Shown: in pieces, positions 21,953 to 29,786 of the stretch
How the letters are laid out: every line of letters begins with the position of its first letter
How positions within the stretch are numbered: position 1 is the first letter of the stretch
Origin: Lachnospiraceae bacterium MC2017
GTDB taxonomy: Bacteria; Bacillota; Clostridia; Lachnospirales; Lachnospiraceae
DNA length: 36,089 nucleotides
Reading direction: 5' to 3'
Assembly (NCBI GenBank): GCA_000701625.1
Contig: JNJK01000039.1
Location: 1 to 36,089 of the forward strand
The notes under the pieces: generated by a model
The model's database searches: none
The model's input: the letters and a program-made list of their open reading frames with translations, nothing else
Told to the model about the DNA's origin: nothing
Program-made: the position numbers and the translations under genes

Positions 21953-23347
21953 TTGGCTGCAACGAGACTCATAGCAATGCATCAGAATAAAGGTAAGACA
22001 ATAGCACAGAGCCTAAAGGACAGAGTAGAGTACGCAAAGAACGGAGAGAAAACTGAGCAGGGGCAGCTGATATCATCTTATGCATGTGATAAGGAAACCG
22101 TAGATGAAGAATTTTTGTTGTCGAAACAGGAATACTTACGTATAACAGGCAGAAAACCAAAGGGAGATATCATAGCATATCAAATCCGGCAATCGTTCAA
22201 ACCGGGTGAGATAACACCTGAAGAAGCAAACAAAGTTGGCTATGAAACGGCAATGCGATTCACCAAAGGTAATCATGCATTTATAGTAGCGACTCATACA
22301 GATCGGGCGCATATCCACAATCATATTATTATGAACTCCACAAATCTTTCATGTGACGGTAAGTTTCGTGACTCATGGTTCATAGCATTGGCACTTCAGA
22401 AAGTCAGTGATCTTGTCTGCCTTGAGCATGCGTTGTCTGTTATAATCCCACGAAAACCATCGGAGCGTGATAATCATAGCCCTTATCACAGAGTATCTTT
22501 CAGAAGTGTAGCTCGTACAAAAATAGATGAGATCATTTCTGGGAGTCCCAATAATTATGAGGAATTTCTGAGACTGCTTGCTGGAGTAGGATATGAAATA
22601 AAATCCGGTAAGCACGTATCGATCAGAGGTGCAGGACAGAAAAGATTTATCAGATTAAGGTCTCTGGGAAAAGGGTATTCTGAGGAAGAAATACGAAAGC
22701 GGATCACCGGAGAAGACGAGTCGGATCAGAGAGCGGAAAGACCAAAACGTGAATTTGACCTTCTTATCGACATCAATAAAAAGATGCAAGAGGGAAAAGG
22801 CAAAGGTTATGAACGCTGGGCAAAGGTCTACAATGTGAAGCAGATATCGAAAGCATTATTGTATTTGCAGGAACATGGGATAAGAGATTATGAAGATCTG
22901 GATCAAAAGGCAAAGGGCAGTTCCGACAGATTTCATGAGCTGGCCGATTCGATAAAATTAAAAGAAGCAAGGCTTTCAGAGATTGCTGAATTGAAGACTG
23001 CTATAAGGAATTATTCAAAGACAAAAGATGTTTATGCTGAGTATCGTAAGGCTGGCTATAGCAAGAAGTATTTTGAGAAGTATCATAGGGAAGATATTCT
23101 GATCCATAAATCAGCGAAGGAAACTTTTGACAGGATGCAGCTGAAGAAACTTCCGAAGTGGAAAGAATTATCTGAAGAGTATGGAAGGATTCTCGCGGAA
23201 AAGAAGAAACTCTATGAGGAGTATCGCACAGCAAAGAAGGAGATGATGGACTATCAGATTGCAAAACATGACATAGATAAGTTCCTAAAGATTGATGAAG
23301 AGCAGCGACAGAGAGAAGACAAAAATAAGAAAGAGCAGGAAAGATGA
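21953..23347 (+). CDS. mobA: MobA/VirD2-family conjugative relaxase
   Basis: The 464-residue protein nicks oriT and is transferred with the DNA strand. The relaxase domain covers about residues 1-250. The metal-binding motif is DRAHIHNHIIMNS (about residues 116-128), with three His spaced HxHxH. The nucleophile is probably a Tyr in the N-terminal part (Tyr43 in LISSYACD is a candidate). The C-terminal 200 residues are basic and coiled-coil rich. The start is TTG 21953, with GGAG about ten bases upstream. The stop is followed at once by a terminator and then the candidate oriT, a common arrangement. Confidence 0.9.
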   Translation: MAATRLIAMHQNKGKTIAQSLKDRVEYAKNGEKTEQGQLISSYACDKETVDEEFLLSKQEYLRITGRKPKGDIIAYQIRQSFKPGEITPEEANKVGYETAMRFTKGNHAFIVATHTDRAHIHNHIIMNSTNLSCDGKFRDSWFIALALQKVSDLVCLEHALSVIIPRKPSERDNHSPYHRVSFRSVARTKIDEIISGSPNNYEEFLRLLAGVGYEIKSGKHVSIRGAGQKRFIRLRSLGKGYSEEEIRKRITGEDESDQRAERPKREFDLLIDINKKMQEGKGKGYERWAKVYNVKQISKALLYLQEHGIRDYEDLDQKAKGSSDRFHELADSIKLKEARLSEIAELKTAIRNYSKTKDVYAEYRKAGYSKKYFEKYHREDILIHKSAKETFDRMQLKKLPKWKELSEEYGRILAEKKKLYEEYRTAKKEMMDYQIAKHDIDKFLKIDEEQRQREDKNKKEQER

Positions 23348-23352
23348 TCCTA

Positions 23353-23397
23353 CGGGTGGATGGCATTTATACAGATGTTGTTCACCCGCTTTTTTTA
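23353..23397 (+). terminator. Terminator after the relaxase gene
   Basis: CGGGTG (23353-23358) pairs with CACCCG (23383-23388), and CTTTTTTTATTT follows. It closes the ICE transfer operon. Confidence 0.75.
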
Positions 23398-23446
23398 TTT
23401 CAGCAGATTCAAAAGCATTCAGCGCACACGAAGTGGGTGCGTAGCC

Positions 23447-23532
23447 TGACCGTTTTTCGGTCAGTTTCTGGGGGATTGGGGGAGTACCCACCAACAAGCA
23501 AAAGCACGAGCGGTACCGCCGTGCACTGCTTG
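23447..23532. other. Candidate origin of transfer (oriT)
   Basis: Two inverted repeats flank a G-rich/C-rich strip. TGACCG-TTTTT-CGGTCA lies at 23447-23463. CAAGCA...TGCTTG (23495-23532) encloses GCACGA-GCGGTACCGC-CGTGC, a nearly perfect palindrome. Between them is GGGGGATTGGGGGAGTACCC. An asymmetric strand bias beside stable hairpins, within 190 bases of the relaxase stop, is what oriT regions of MobA-type elements look like. The nick site cannot be placed by eye. The remainder of 23400-23754 shows no gene that I trust. Confidence 0.6.
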
Positions 23533-23754
23533 CGAATACGTAATATGCTTATCGTGGTAATCCTATTTTTGTTGAAGTGTAAACAGGTGATGCCATTAAT
23601 TTCATTTTTATTCATAAATAGCCGATAGGTATATTAACAAACTGGTATACTCCAGTTAATGAACTAGCTGAATTTGATACCATTCATAAATCTGTTCTCA
23701 AAAGATTAGATAGAAACACAAATTGTGATGCAATTACAAAAAGGAGAATTATAA

Positions 23755-24309
23755 ATGAAAATAAAAACAATGATTGGCATTTGTACGTCAGTGTTTGTTG
23801 CAGGGTTAGCTTCTTTAGGAATAGCTGAAATTGTAATTGAAAAAAAAGAACAAGAAAAAAAAGAAAAATGGTACGCAAAAAGAGAAAAAGAAATTGCCCA
23901 AGAAAGAGAAACATATATTAACACCCCAATCTACCTTTTGAAACTCATGACACAAAATAATTATCAATTACCAATTAACAATATACTTCCCGGTGGAAAT
24001 AGAAAAGCTATAACAATTCTTATCATTGACACCGGAGATTATGATGTTGAAAGGCTTTATAAAATTCTTGATAATAATGAGGAATTAAAAGTTATAGATG
24101 ATACAGAAACAATCACTATCTACAAAGGCTTTACCCACGTTAGTAACATAAAGCGAGTATATACTGATCATATATTTGATGATCACGACGCAAAAATATG
24201 GTGCCATGAAGCTAATCTGGAACGACTCGAAAAAAATAATATCAAAACTGATGGCACGACAATAAAGTTATTCCGTGTAACGCTTATAAAAGAATCAGCA
24301 GAGGAATGA
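23755..24309 (+). CDS. Membrane-anchored protein of unknown function
   Basis: The 184-residue protein has an N-terminal hydrophobic segment (IGICTSVFVAGLASLGIAEI, about 5-25) directly followed by a long Lys/Glu coiled coil (to about residue 55), then a globular part with ITILIIDTGDYDVERLYKIL (about 87-106) and WCHEANLERLEKNNIKTDG. AAAAAGGAGAATTATAA precedes ATG 23755. Codons are far more AT-rich than in the ICE, so this is separate cargo. I do not recognise the family; a single-pass membrane protein with a cytoplasmic domain is the simplest reading. Confidence 0.6.
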   Translation: MKIKTMIGICTSVFVAGLASLGIAEIVIEKKEQEKKEKWYAKREKEIAQERETYINTPIYLLKLMTQNNYQLPINNILPGGNRKAITILIIDTGDYDVERLYKILDNNEELKVIDDTETITIYKGFTHVSNIKRVYTDHIFDDHDAKIWCHEANLERLEKNNIKTDGTTIKLFRVTLIKESAEE

Positions 24310-24418
24310 CATTTTCTTCATCCCATCATTCCGGTAAAAAACATTATTTGTTTCCAAATTATATTTATATAAAAGCAAAGACAAGCCTTCCGAAATCGTC
24401 TTTCTAAGTGAGGTATTT

Positions 24419-25270
24419 ATGCTAGGTGCAATCATCGGTGACATGTATGGTAGTATTTACGAATCTAATTCTGTAAATGATAAGCGTCTTGTTTATTTTA
24501 CAAAGTATTCGTTACCAACGGATTATACTATTATGACTATTGCAGTATCCAGAGCATTATTAGAATTTGTTGATGAAACTATTTTGGGTGGAAATGAAGA
24601 AAAATTCAAAGAAAGAATAATATTTTGGATGGACTATTATGTAGAAACTGTTTCAGATGCTGGTTATGGGAGTTGTTTTTATAAATGGCTCAATAGTGAT
24701 ACTAAAGTTCCATACGATAGCTGTGTAAATGGAGTGACAACGCGAGTTTCTCCAATTGGATGGTTTTGTGACTCCCTAGAAGATACGTTAGCGATTGCAA
24801 AACTTACAGCTGAAGTAACACATAATCATCCGGAAGAAATCAAGGGGGCACAAGCCGTGGCATCTGCGATTTATCTTCTAAGAACTGGGAGCACAAAAAA
24901 AGAAATGAAAGATTATATCGAAAGTAAATTCGAATACAATCTTTGTCAAAAACTGGATGAGATACGTGAGAAATACACATTTCATGAAGCTTGTCAGAAA
25001 TCATTACTCGGAGCAATTATTGCGTTCTTAGAAGGAGATTCTTTTGAAGATGTAGTAAAAAATGCAATATCAATAGGTAGTGACTCAGATACAATAGCTT
25101 GTATTGCAGGCGGATTGGCTGAGACCATTTATGAAATACCCCTTAATTTAAGAATGAATGCAGCTCATAACATTTTTGAATTTTTTCCAATCTTAAATCA
25201 TAGAGATGTGTATTTCTATGATAATGTAATTAATCGTAAAAAAGCGGTTAATCAGATTTCTTTTATCTGA
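24419..25270 (+). CDS. ADP-ribosylglycohydrolase-like protein with altered metal site
   Basis: The 283-residue protein follows the ARH/DraG fold: LGAIIGDMYGSIYES at the N terminus, THNHPEEIKGAQAVASAIY (about 138-156) and IGSDSDTIACIAGGLAE (about 218-234). The family's two-aspartate metal motif TDDT reads TDYT here (residues 34-37), and the usual NGSAMR is NGVTTR. The intact paralogue at 27357 keeps both. ARH enzymes remove ADP-ribose from proteins or metabolites through two Mg ions, so this copy may bind but not cleave, or have a shifted substrate. ATG 24419 follows GTGAGG. Low GC. Confidence 0.8.
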   Translation: MLGAIIGDMYGSIYESNSVNDKRLVYFTKYSLPTDYTIMTIAVSRALLEFVDETILGGNEEKFKERIIFWMDYYVETVSDAGYGSCFYKWLNSDTKVPYDSCVNGVTTRVSPIGWFCDSLEDTLAIAKLTAEVTHNHPEEIKGAQAVASAIYLLRTGSTKKEMKDYIESKFEYNLCQKLDEIREKYTFHEACQKSLLGAIIAFLEGDSFEDVVKNAISIGSDSDTIACIAGGLAETIYEIPLNLRMNAAHNIFEFFPILNHRDVYFYDNVINRKKAVNQISFI

Positions 25271-25296
25271 TTTGGGGCAACTGTCCACTTTCCATC

Positions 25297-25490
25297 CGCT
25301 GGCAGAGATATTTCAGAAATTAATGAAAAGAATGGATATGGAACGGAATTATACAAAACAATAAGTGCTGACCTGAATGTTATTATTCCAAAGTCAAATC
25401 GGTTTTTTTACTAATCTTAAGTATATGAGCTTTTTTGAAATATATCTGTCAGTACAGAATCGTCAACAGCTTGTTGGCGATTTTATATGT
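25297..25490 (+). pseudogene. Frameshifted fragment of a DUF1016/YhcG-type nuclease gene
   Basis: One frame reads EINEKNGYGTELYKTISADL (about 25316-25375) and runs to a stop at 25411-25413. After a shift across the T7 run at 25402-25409, the text continues TNLKYMSFFEIYLSVQNRQQ. Together these match the DUF1016 N-terminal order (GWG...LS-DL, GFS-x-x-NL-x-YM, Y-x-x-VQNR-Q). No start and no catalytic C-terminal half are present. It is a relic lying between the ARH and macrodomain genes. Confidence 0.6.
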
Positions 25491-25509
25491 AGATGCGAAA
25501 GGAAGAAAT

Positions 25510-26544
25510 ATGCCATTTCGAATAATAAGGAACGATATCACTAAGGTTAAAGCAGATGCTATCGTAAATACAGCCAACCCGGATGTTACAGTTGGCAGCG
25601 GTGTTGCCTCTGCTATATATAAAGCTGCCGGAGAAGACAGGCTTCTTCGTGAACGCCAGAAGATTGGAAAACTGGAACCGGGAGACGTTGTGATCACTCC
25701 GGCATTTGATCTGGATGCGAATTACATTATTCATGCAAGTGGTCCGTGGTGGTGGGGCGGCGATCTGGGAGAGGCAGAAATCTTAAGACAGTGTTATGAT
25801 AAGTCGCTACAGCTTGCCGTTGATAATAACTGTAAATCAATAGCATTTCCGCTTCTTGCCACAGGAACCTATGGATTTCCTAAAAAACTTGGGATGGAGA
25901 TTGCCGTAGATGCGTTTACAAGATTTCTGCAGGAATATGATATTGATATTTATCTTGTTGTATTCGGCCAGGAGTCGGTAAAAATATCTGGTGAGCTCGG
26001 AGAAGAGGTTCTCAGCTATATAGATGATGACTATGTCTCCGATACGCTTGCTGAGGAATACCAGAGTAAAAGCTATACTGAGGATAGCAAAGATCTGGAC
26101 GACTACGAAGACAGTGTTTCATATGCCGATAGTGCAGCTCGTACATCAGGGAGTGCTTTATTAAAGGCAACAGTTTCTTTGGACGATGCAATAAAGGGAA
26201 TTTATAAGGAGTCATTTGAAAAACATCTCCAACTGCTGATAAACAAAAAAGGGTTAAAGAATTCAGAAGTTTACGCATCGGCCAATATTTCAAAGCAGTA
26301 TTTTTCAAAGCTCTTAAAGGGGCAGGTAAAGCCCTCAAAGGGAAAGGTCCTTTCTATTGCGGTGGGATTGCGGCTCAATATGGATGAAACAGTTGATTTC
26401 TTAAGACTTGCCGGATATGCTCTGTCGCCTATATCACAGACTGATGTTGTTGTAGAGTATTTCATAGAGCAAAAAAATTACAGCGTTATAAAAATAGATA
26501 TGGTGTTGTTTGATTACGGACTGGATCCGCTTTCAAGCTGTTAA
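25510..26544 (+). CDS. Macrodomain - HTH fusion protein
   Basis: The 344-residue protein carries a macrodomain at about 1-165: ADAIVNTANPDVTVGSGVA (ADP-ribose distal loop with Asn-Thr-Ala-Asn), YIIHASGPWWWGG, and FPLLATGTYGFPKKLG (phosphate loop). An acidic linker follows (about 185-215), then an XRE-type HTH at about 255-325 (LKNSEVYASANISKQYFSKLLKGQ). Macrodomains bind or remove ADP-ribose. Fusion to an HTH suggests a DNA-bound sensor of ADP-ribose or its derivatives. ATG 25510 with GAAAGGAAG upstream is preferred over an in-frame start at 25435, which lies in the DUF1016 relic. Confidence 0.85.
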   Translation: MPFRIIRNDITKVKADAIVNTANPDVTVGSGVASAIYKAAGEDRLLRERQKIGKLEPGDVVITPAFDLDANYIIHASGPWWWGGDLGEAEILRQCYDKSLQLAVDNNCKSIAFPLLATGTYGFPKKLGMEIAVDAFTRFLQEYDIDIYLVVFGQESVKISGELGEEVLSYIDDDYVSDTLAEEYQSKSYTEDSKDLDDYEDSVSYADSAARTSGSALLKATVSLDDAIKGIYKESFEKHLQLLINKKGLKNSEVYASANISKQYFSKLLKGQVKPSKGKVLSIAVGLRLNMDETVDFLRLAGYALSPISQTDVVVEYFIEQKNYSVIKIDMVLFDYGLDPLSSC

Positions 26545-26549
26545 CTATA

Positions 26550-26580
26550 AAGGTCGCCTTCGGGTTGACCTTTTTTCTTT
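26550..26580 (+). terminator. Terminator after the macrodomain gene
   Basis: AAGGTCGCC-TTCG-GGTTGACCTT forms a tetraloop hairpin with an internal mismatch, followed by TTTTCTTT. It separates this gene from the vWA-ARH pair. Confidence 0.75.
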
Positions 26581-26667
26581 TCTCAGTTGGTATCATATGA
26601 TCATCAAAACAAGAAGCGCTTCGAGTAAAGGATATCCGGATGATTTTTTTAGTCGGAGGTAATGACA

Positions 26668-27351
26668 ATGAGTAAAGGTTTAACAGAAATTATATATATC
26701 TTGGACAGAAGCGGATCAATGAGCGGACTTGAAGCAGATACGATCGGGGGATTCAACTCTATGATGGAGAAACAGAAGAAAACCGGAAAAAAGGCAATCG
26801 TATCTACAGTTCTTTTTGATGATGAATGTGAAGTTATTCATGACAGGGTTCCGATTGAAAAAATCGGGAAGATGACGTATGAACAGTATTTTGTGAGAGG
26901 TTGTACAGCCCTTCTCGATGCTGTCGGAGGGGCAATCCATCATATAAGGAATGTTCACAAGTATGCGAGTGAAGAGGATAGACCGGAAAAAACAATTTTT
27001 GTGATAACTACAGACGGAATGGAAAATGCGAGCAGAAACTATTCTCGTGAAAGGATCGCAAGGATGATCAAGAAGCAACAGAATAAATACGGATGGGAGT
27101 TCATTTTTATCGGAGCAAATATAGATGCTTATGCGGAAGCGCAGAAATATGGAATCTGCAAGGACAGGGCTGTTAATTACGTTTGTGATGAGATTGGTAC
27201 TGCCAGTGTATTTGCAGGTGTGACACGGGCTGTATGCTCTGTAATGAAGTCTGAAAGTGCGAAAACTGTTGCAAGAGATCTTGCTGACAGTGAATGGTGT
27301 GATGAAATTAACGAAGATTATCGCAGACGTGGAAACAGAGGAAGGAGATAA
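26668..27351 (+). CDS. von Willebrand factor A (TerY-like) protein
   Basis: The 227-residue protein is a single vWA domain. The MIDAS metal motif DRSGSMSG is at about residues 11-18, the supporting Thr is in RGCTALLDAVG (about 86-96), and the Asp is in FVITTDGMENAS (about 111-122). The C terminus is basic (RRRGNRGRR). TerY-like vWA proteins act in multi-protein stress or conflict complexes. ATG 26668 is 8 bases after GGAGG; ATG 26662 is too close. It is 5 bases from the ARH gene and clearly in one operon with it. Confidence 0.85.
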   Translation: MSKGLTEIIYILDRSGSMSGLEADTIGGFNSMMEKQKKTGKKAIVSTVLFDDECEVIHDRVPIEKIGKMTYEQYFVRGCTALLDAVGGAIHHIRNVHKYASEEDRPEKTIFVITTDGMENASRNYSRERIARMIKKQQNKYGWEFIFIGANIDAYAEAQKYGICKDRAVNYVCDEIGTASVFAGVTRAVCSVMKSESAKTVARDLADSEWCDEINEDYRRRGNRGRR

Positions 27352-27356
27352 TTGAT

Positions 27357-28142
27357 ATGGCAGTTAAAGGAGCAATTTTAGGAGATATTTTAGGTTCACA
27401 GTATGAGTTTACCAGACCTGAAGATTTGGACTGGAGGAATGTGCCGCTTATCAGTGGTCTTCCTATCGGATTTACGGATGATACTGTAATGACACTGGCT
27501 GTTAAGAAGGCGTTTGTAGAAGGTAAAGATCTTGTTAAAACTATGGTTGAAGTGGGACGGAAATATCCTGATTGCGGCTATGGCGGTTCATTTTATAGAT
27601 GGATAATGGGACCGATCCACGAACCATATAATAGCTGGGGAAACGGCAGTGCGATGAGGACAGCATACATTGGTGAAGCATTTGAGGATTACGAAACGAT
27701 GCAGAAAAAAGCTGCTGATGTTGCTTCGGTTTCACATAATCATCCGGAAGGGATAAAAGGGGCGGTAGTCACATCTACCTGCATTTGGATGGCTAAGCAC
27801 GGAAAAAGCAAGGAAGAAATTTTTGATTATGTTTTGAAAGAATATCCGGTAAGTGATTATGAGTACAGCATAGGATATTCGCTTGAAGAAATGCGTCCGA
27901 GATATGAATGGGATGTTAGTTGTCAGGGCTCGGTTCCGGCTGCGATGAGGTGTTTTTATGAAAGCACTGATTACGAATCATTCATCAGAAATGTTTTTAG
28001 TCTTCCATGTGACAGTGATACTTTAGGAGCAATCGCCGGAGGCGTCGCAGAGGAGTTTTATCACGGTTTTGGAAATATGGATGCTGATAGGATCTTGGAG
28101 GAGTATTTGGATGATGAATTGATGACGATATTTAAGATGTGA
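27357..28142 (+). CDS. ADP-ribosylglycohydrolase (ARH/DraG family)
   Basis: The 261-residue protein has the full family signature: VKGAILGDILGSQYEF, GFTDDTVMTLAV with both metal aspartates (residues 41-42), WGNGSAMR (about 95-102), SHNHPEGIKGA (about 122-132) and PCDSDTLGAIAGGVAE (about 218-233). It is therefore probably active in removing ADP-ribose from a protein, nucleic acid or metabolite. It lies 5 bases after the vWA gene. It has about the same architecture as the degenerate copy at 24419 but differs clearly in sequence, so the two are distant paralogues rather than a recent duplication. Confidence 0.88.
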   Translation: MAVKGAILGDILGSQYEFTRPEDLDWRNVPLISGLPIGFTDDTVMTLAVKKAFVEGKDLVKTMVEVGRKYPDCGYGGSFYRWIMGPIHEPYNSWGNGSAMRTAYIGEAFEDYETMQKKAADVASVSHNHPEGIKGAVVTSTCIWMAKHGKSKEEIFDYVLKEYPVSDYEYSIGYSLEEMRPRYEWDVSCQGSVPAAMRCFYESTDYESFIRNVFSLPCDSDTLGAIAGGVAEEFYHGFGNMDADRILEEYLDDELMTIFKM

Positions 28143-28443
28143 CATAAGTGGATAATACAGGTAATCTTTCAGCAGGTTAGAGTAATTGCTGAGTTAGCTC
28201 AGAAAGTGGAAAATGTGTCTTCGTGTTATTTGCATATAGACAGCTAAAGTATGATTCCAGGTTTTTGGAAATGCTGATTATTGCTAATAACATATTATTA
28301 GTCTTACAACTTACAATTCAAGCTCCGGGAGTGAATGGTTCTATGTTCGGCCTGAATCGAAGTGACTGGATATAGTAATTGTGTTATCAAAAAAGAAAGG
28401 GAAAAGTGGTGTGTACGGTTATGAGTACATCACATAAAGAGAA
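28143..28443 (+). other. Intergenic stretch between the ADP-ribose locus and the glycan cluster
   Basis: No gene is supported. One small inverted repeat is visible, CTGAG-TTAG-CTCAG near 28184. GC drops across the stretch, and the AT-rich cluster begins at 28444. An 8-codon frame (ATG 28422, MSTSHKEK) overlaps the first cluster start. I cannot place a promoter with confidence. Confidence 0.4.
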
Positions 28444-29163
28444 ATGAAAAAATTGGCGATAGGCATACTAACATACAATAGAGATGAGCTGTTAAAAGAA
28501 ACATTAGAGTCCTTTTTTCAGCATAATTCAAATGGAAACTCAAAAATTATATTGGTAGATAATGGTTCTGCTGAAGAATATCAAATATCAAATAGAAAGT
28601 ATGCTGGGCAGTACGGGTTAGAATACAAGTATAACTCGTTTTCACTAGCTAGTGATATGAATGAGAATATTGAAATAGGACATCATATTTTAATTAAGGA
28701 ATTATTGAATTGCGATGCCGATTTATTCTGCATTTTAGAAGATGATTGGAAATGCAAAGGTAAAATACCGGTTGATGAAATATGGCAATTATTAAATGAA
28801 CATGCGGAAATAGGGCAGGTTAGAATTCGTGACTACAGGTATGATGATACTTTCTACGGTGGTTCAAGTCTCAATTTTATTACAAAGAAGAAGATTGTTT
28901 TTGATGAAATAATAAGGGTGAACAATATTACATTTAAGGTTGCAGATATGCATTGGGTGAACTGCTGTAATGTTATGAGAAAAGACACGCTTAAAGCAAT
29001 GGACATTGACATAAAAAGTGAGTACGAAAAGATGCAATTTTTTTATGGCCTACATCCTAGAAATGCACAATTTGAACCAGGTATTTTTTATCATATTGGG
29101 CCTCATAGAATAAGGGTAGATCTTAGGGAGAAAGGACTTTTTTCAAATGAAGATTTTTCATAG
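28444..29163 (+). CDS. Family-2-like glycosyltransferase
   Basis: The 239-residue soluble protein has the GT-A nucleotide-binding start KLAIGILTYNRDELLKETLE, followed by ILVDNGSAEEY (about 37-47), and the metal/nucleotide acidic motif CILEDDWK (about 97-104). Near the C terminus it carries HWVNCCNVMRKDTLK. It would transfer a sugar from a nucleotide donor; donor and acceptor are unknown. The upstream region is a weak ribosome site (AAAGAGAA). It is the first gene of an AT-rich cluster and overlaps the next gene by 17 bases. Confidence 0.78.
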   Translation: MKKLAIGILTYNRDELLKETLESFFQHNSNGNSKIILVDNGSAEEYQISNRKYAGQYGLEYKYNSFSLASDMNENIEIGHHILIKELLNCDADLFCILEDDWKCKGKIPVDEIWQLLNEHAEIGQVRIRDYRYDDTFYGGSSLNFITKKKIVFDEIIRVNNITFKVADMHWVNCCNVMRKDTLKAMDIDIKSEYEKMQFFYGLHPRNAQFEPGIFYHIGPHRIRVDLREKGLFSNEDFS

Positions 29164-29775
29164 GATCGATGATGTTGGAGAATATAACGAACAAATGGCT
29201 GAGATACTGGATTTTTTTGAGAATAATACAAAGGCTTTTATTATTGCTGTTGTGCCTAAATTATTTGATGTCCGTTATGTCAAGCTTATTAAAAAATTTG
29301 ATCATTGCTGTATATATCAACATGGGTATGAGCACGAAAATCATGTGGAAAAAGGTTGGTGTGATGAATTTCCTGACCATATGGATTATCAATATCGTTT
29401 ATCTCTCATATCTAAAGGAAAAAAAAGATTGAACAAATGCTTGGTTATGAGATTAAGGGATATGTTCCACCTTGGAATAATACAAGTAATGGAACAATTA
29501 AGATTATCTCTGAGTTAGGGTTTTCGATTTACTCAGCTCAAAAGGATAATACGATTAATTATCATAATAACAGAGATATCTCTGTAGATATAATTAAAGA
29601 TTATGTCCCGACCATCGTTTATAAGGATTTGGAGCGGATATTTAACGAGATAATGAGTAAAAGATCAGAATATGATGAGATAGGCATAATGTATCATTTT
29701 AAAGATACCAAGTTGAAAGAATGGGAAAGAATAAAAGAATTTATTATACAGGTAGAAGGAATAAATTCTATTTAA
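29147..29775 (+). pseudogene. NodB-like polysaccharide deacetylase gene split by a frameshift at an A8 run
   Basis: The first part (from ATG 29147) reads MKIFHRIDDVGEYNEQMAEI, with the Asp-Asp metal motif, and YQHGYEHENH, the His-x3-His motif. The second part, in the -1 frame, continues IEQMLGYEIKGYVPPWNNTS to a stop at 29773-29775. The join lies at A8 (29419-29426). Read with a -1 slip on A-AAA-AAA (29419-29425), the product is one continuous 209-residue protein. Without it, translation ends in a junk tail at 29518. The cause may be a real mutation, a sequencing indel or programmed slippage. The likely role is removal of N-acetyl groups from a glycan. Confidence 0.75.
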
Positions 29776-29786
29776 TGAGGTGACAG

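Noticed and set aside
23344-23628. 94-codon plus-strand frame after mobA
   Set aside because: It crosses the terminator and the candidate oriT palindromes; the translation follows the hairpins and no ribosome site fits.
29169-29432. Second plus-strand frame overlapping the deacetylase gene
   Set aside because: The product is a Leu/Ile-rich shadow; the NodB metal motifs are in the other frame.
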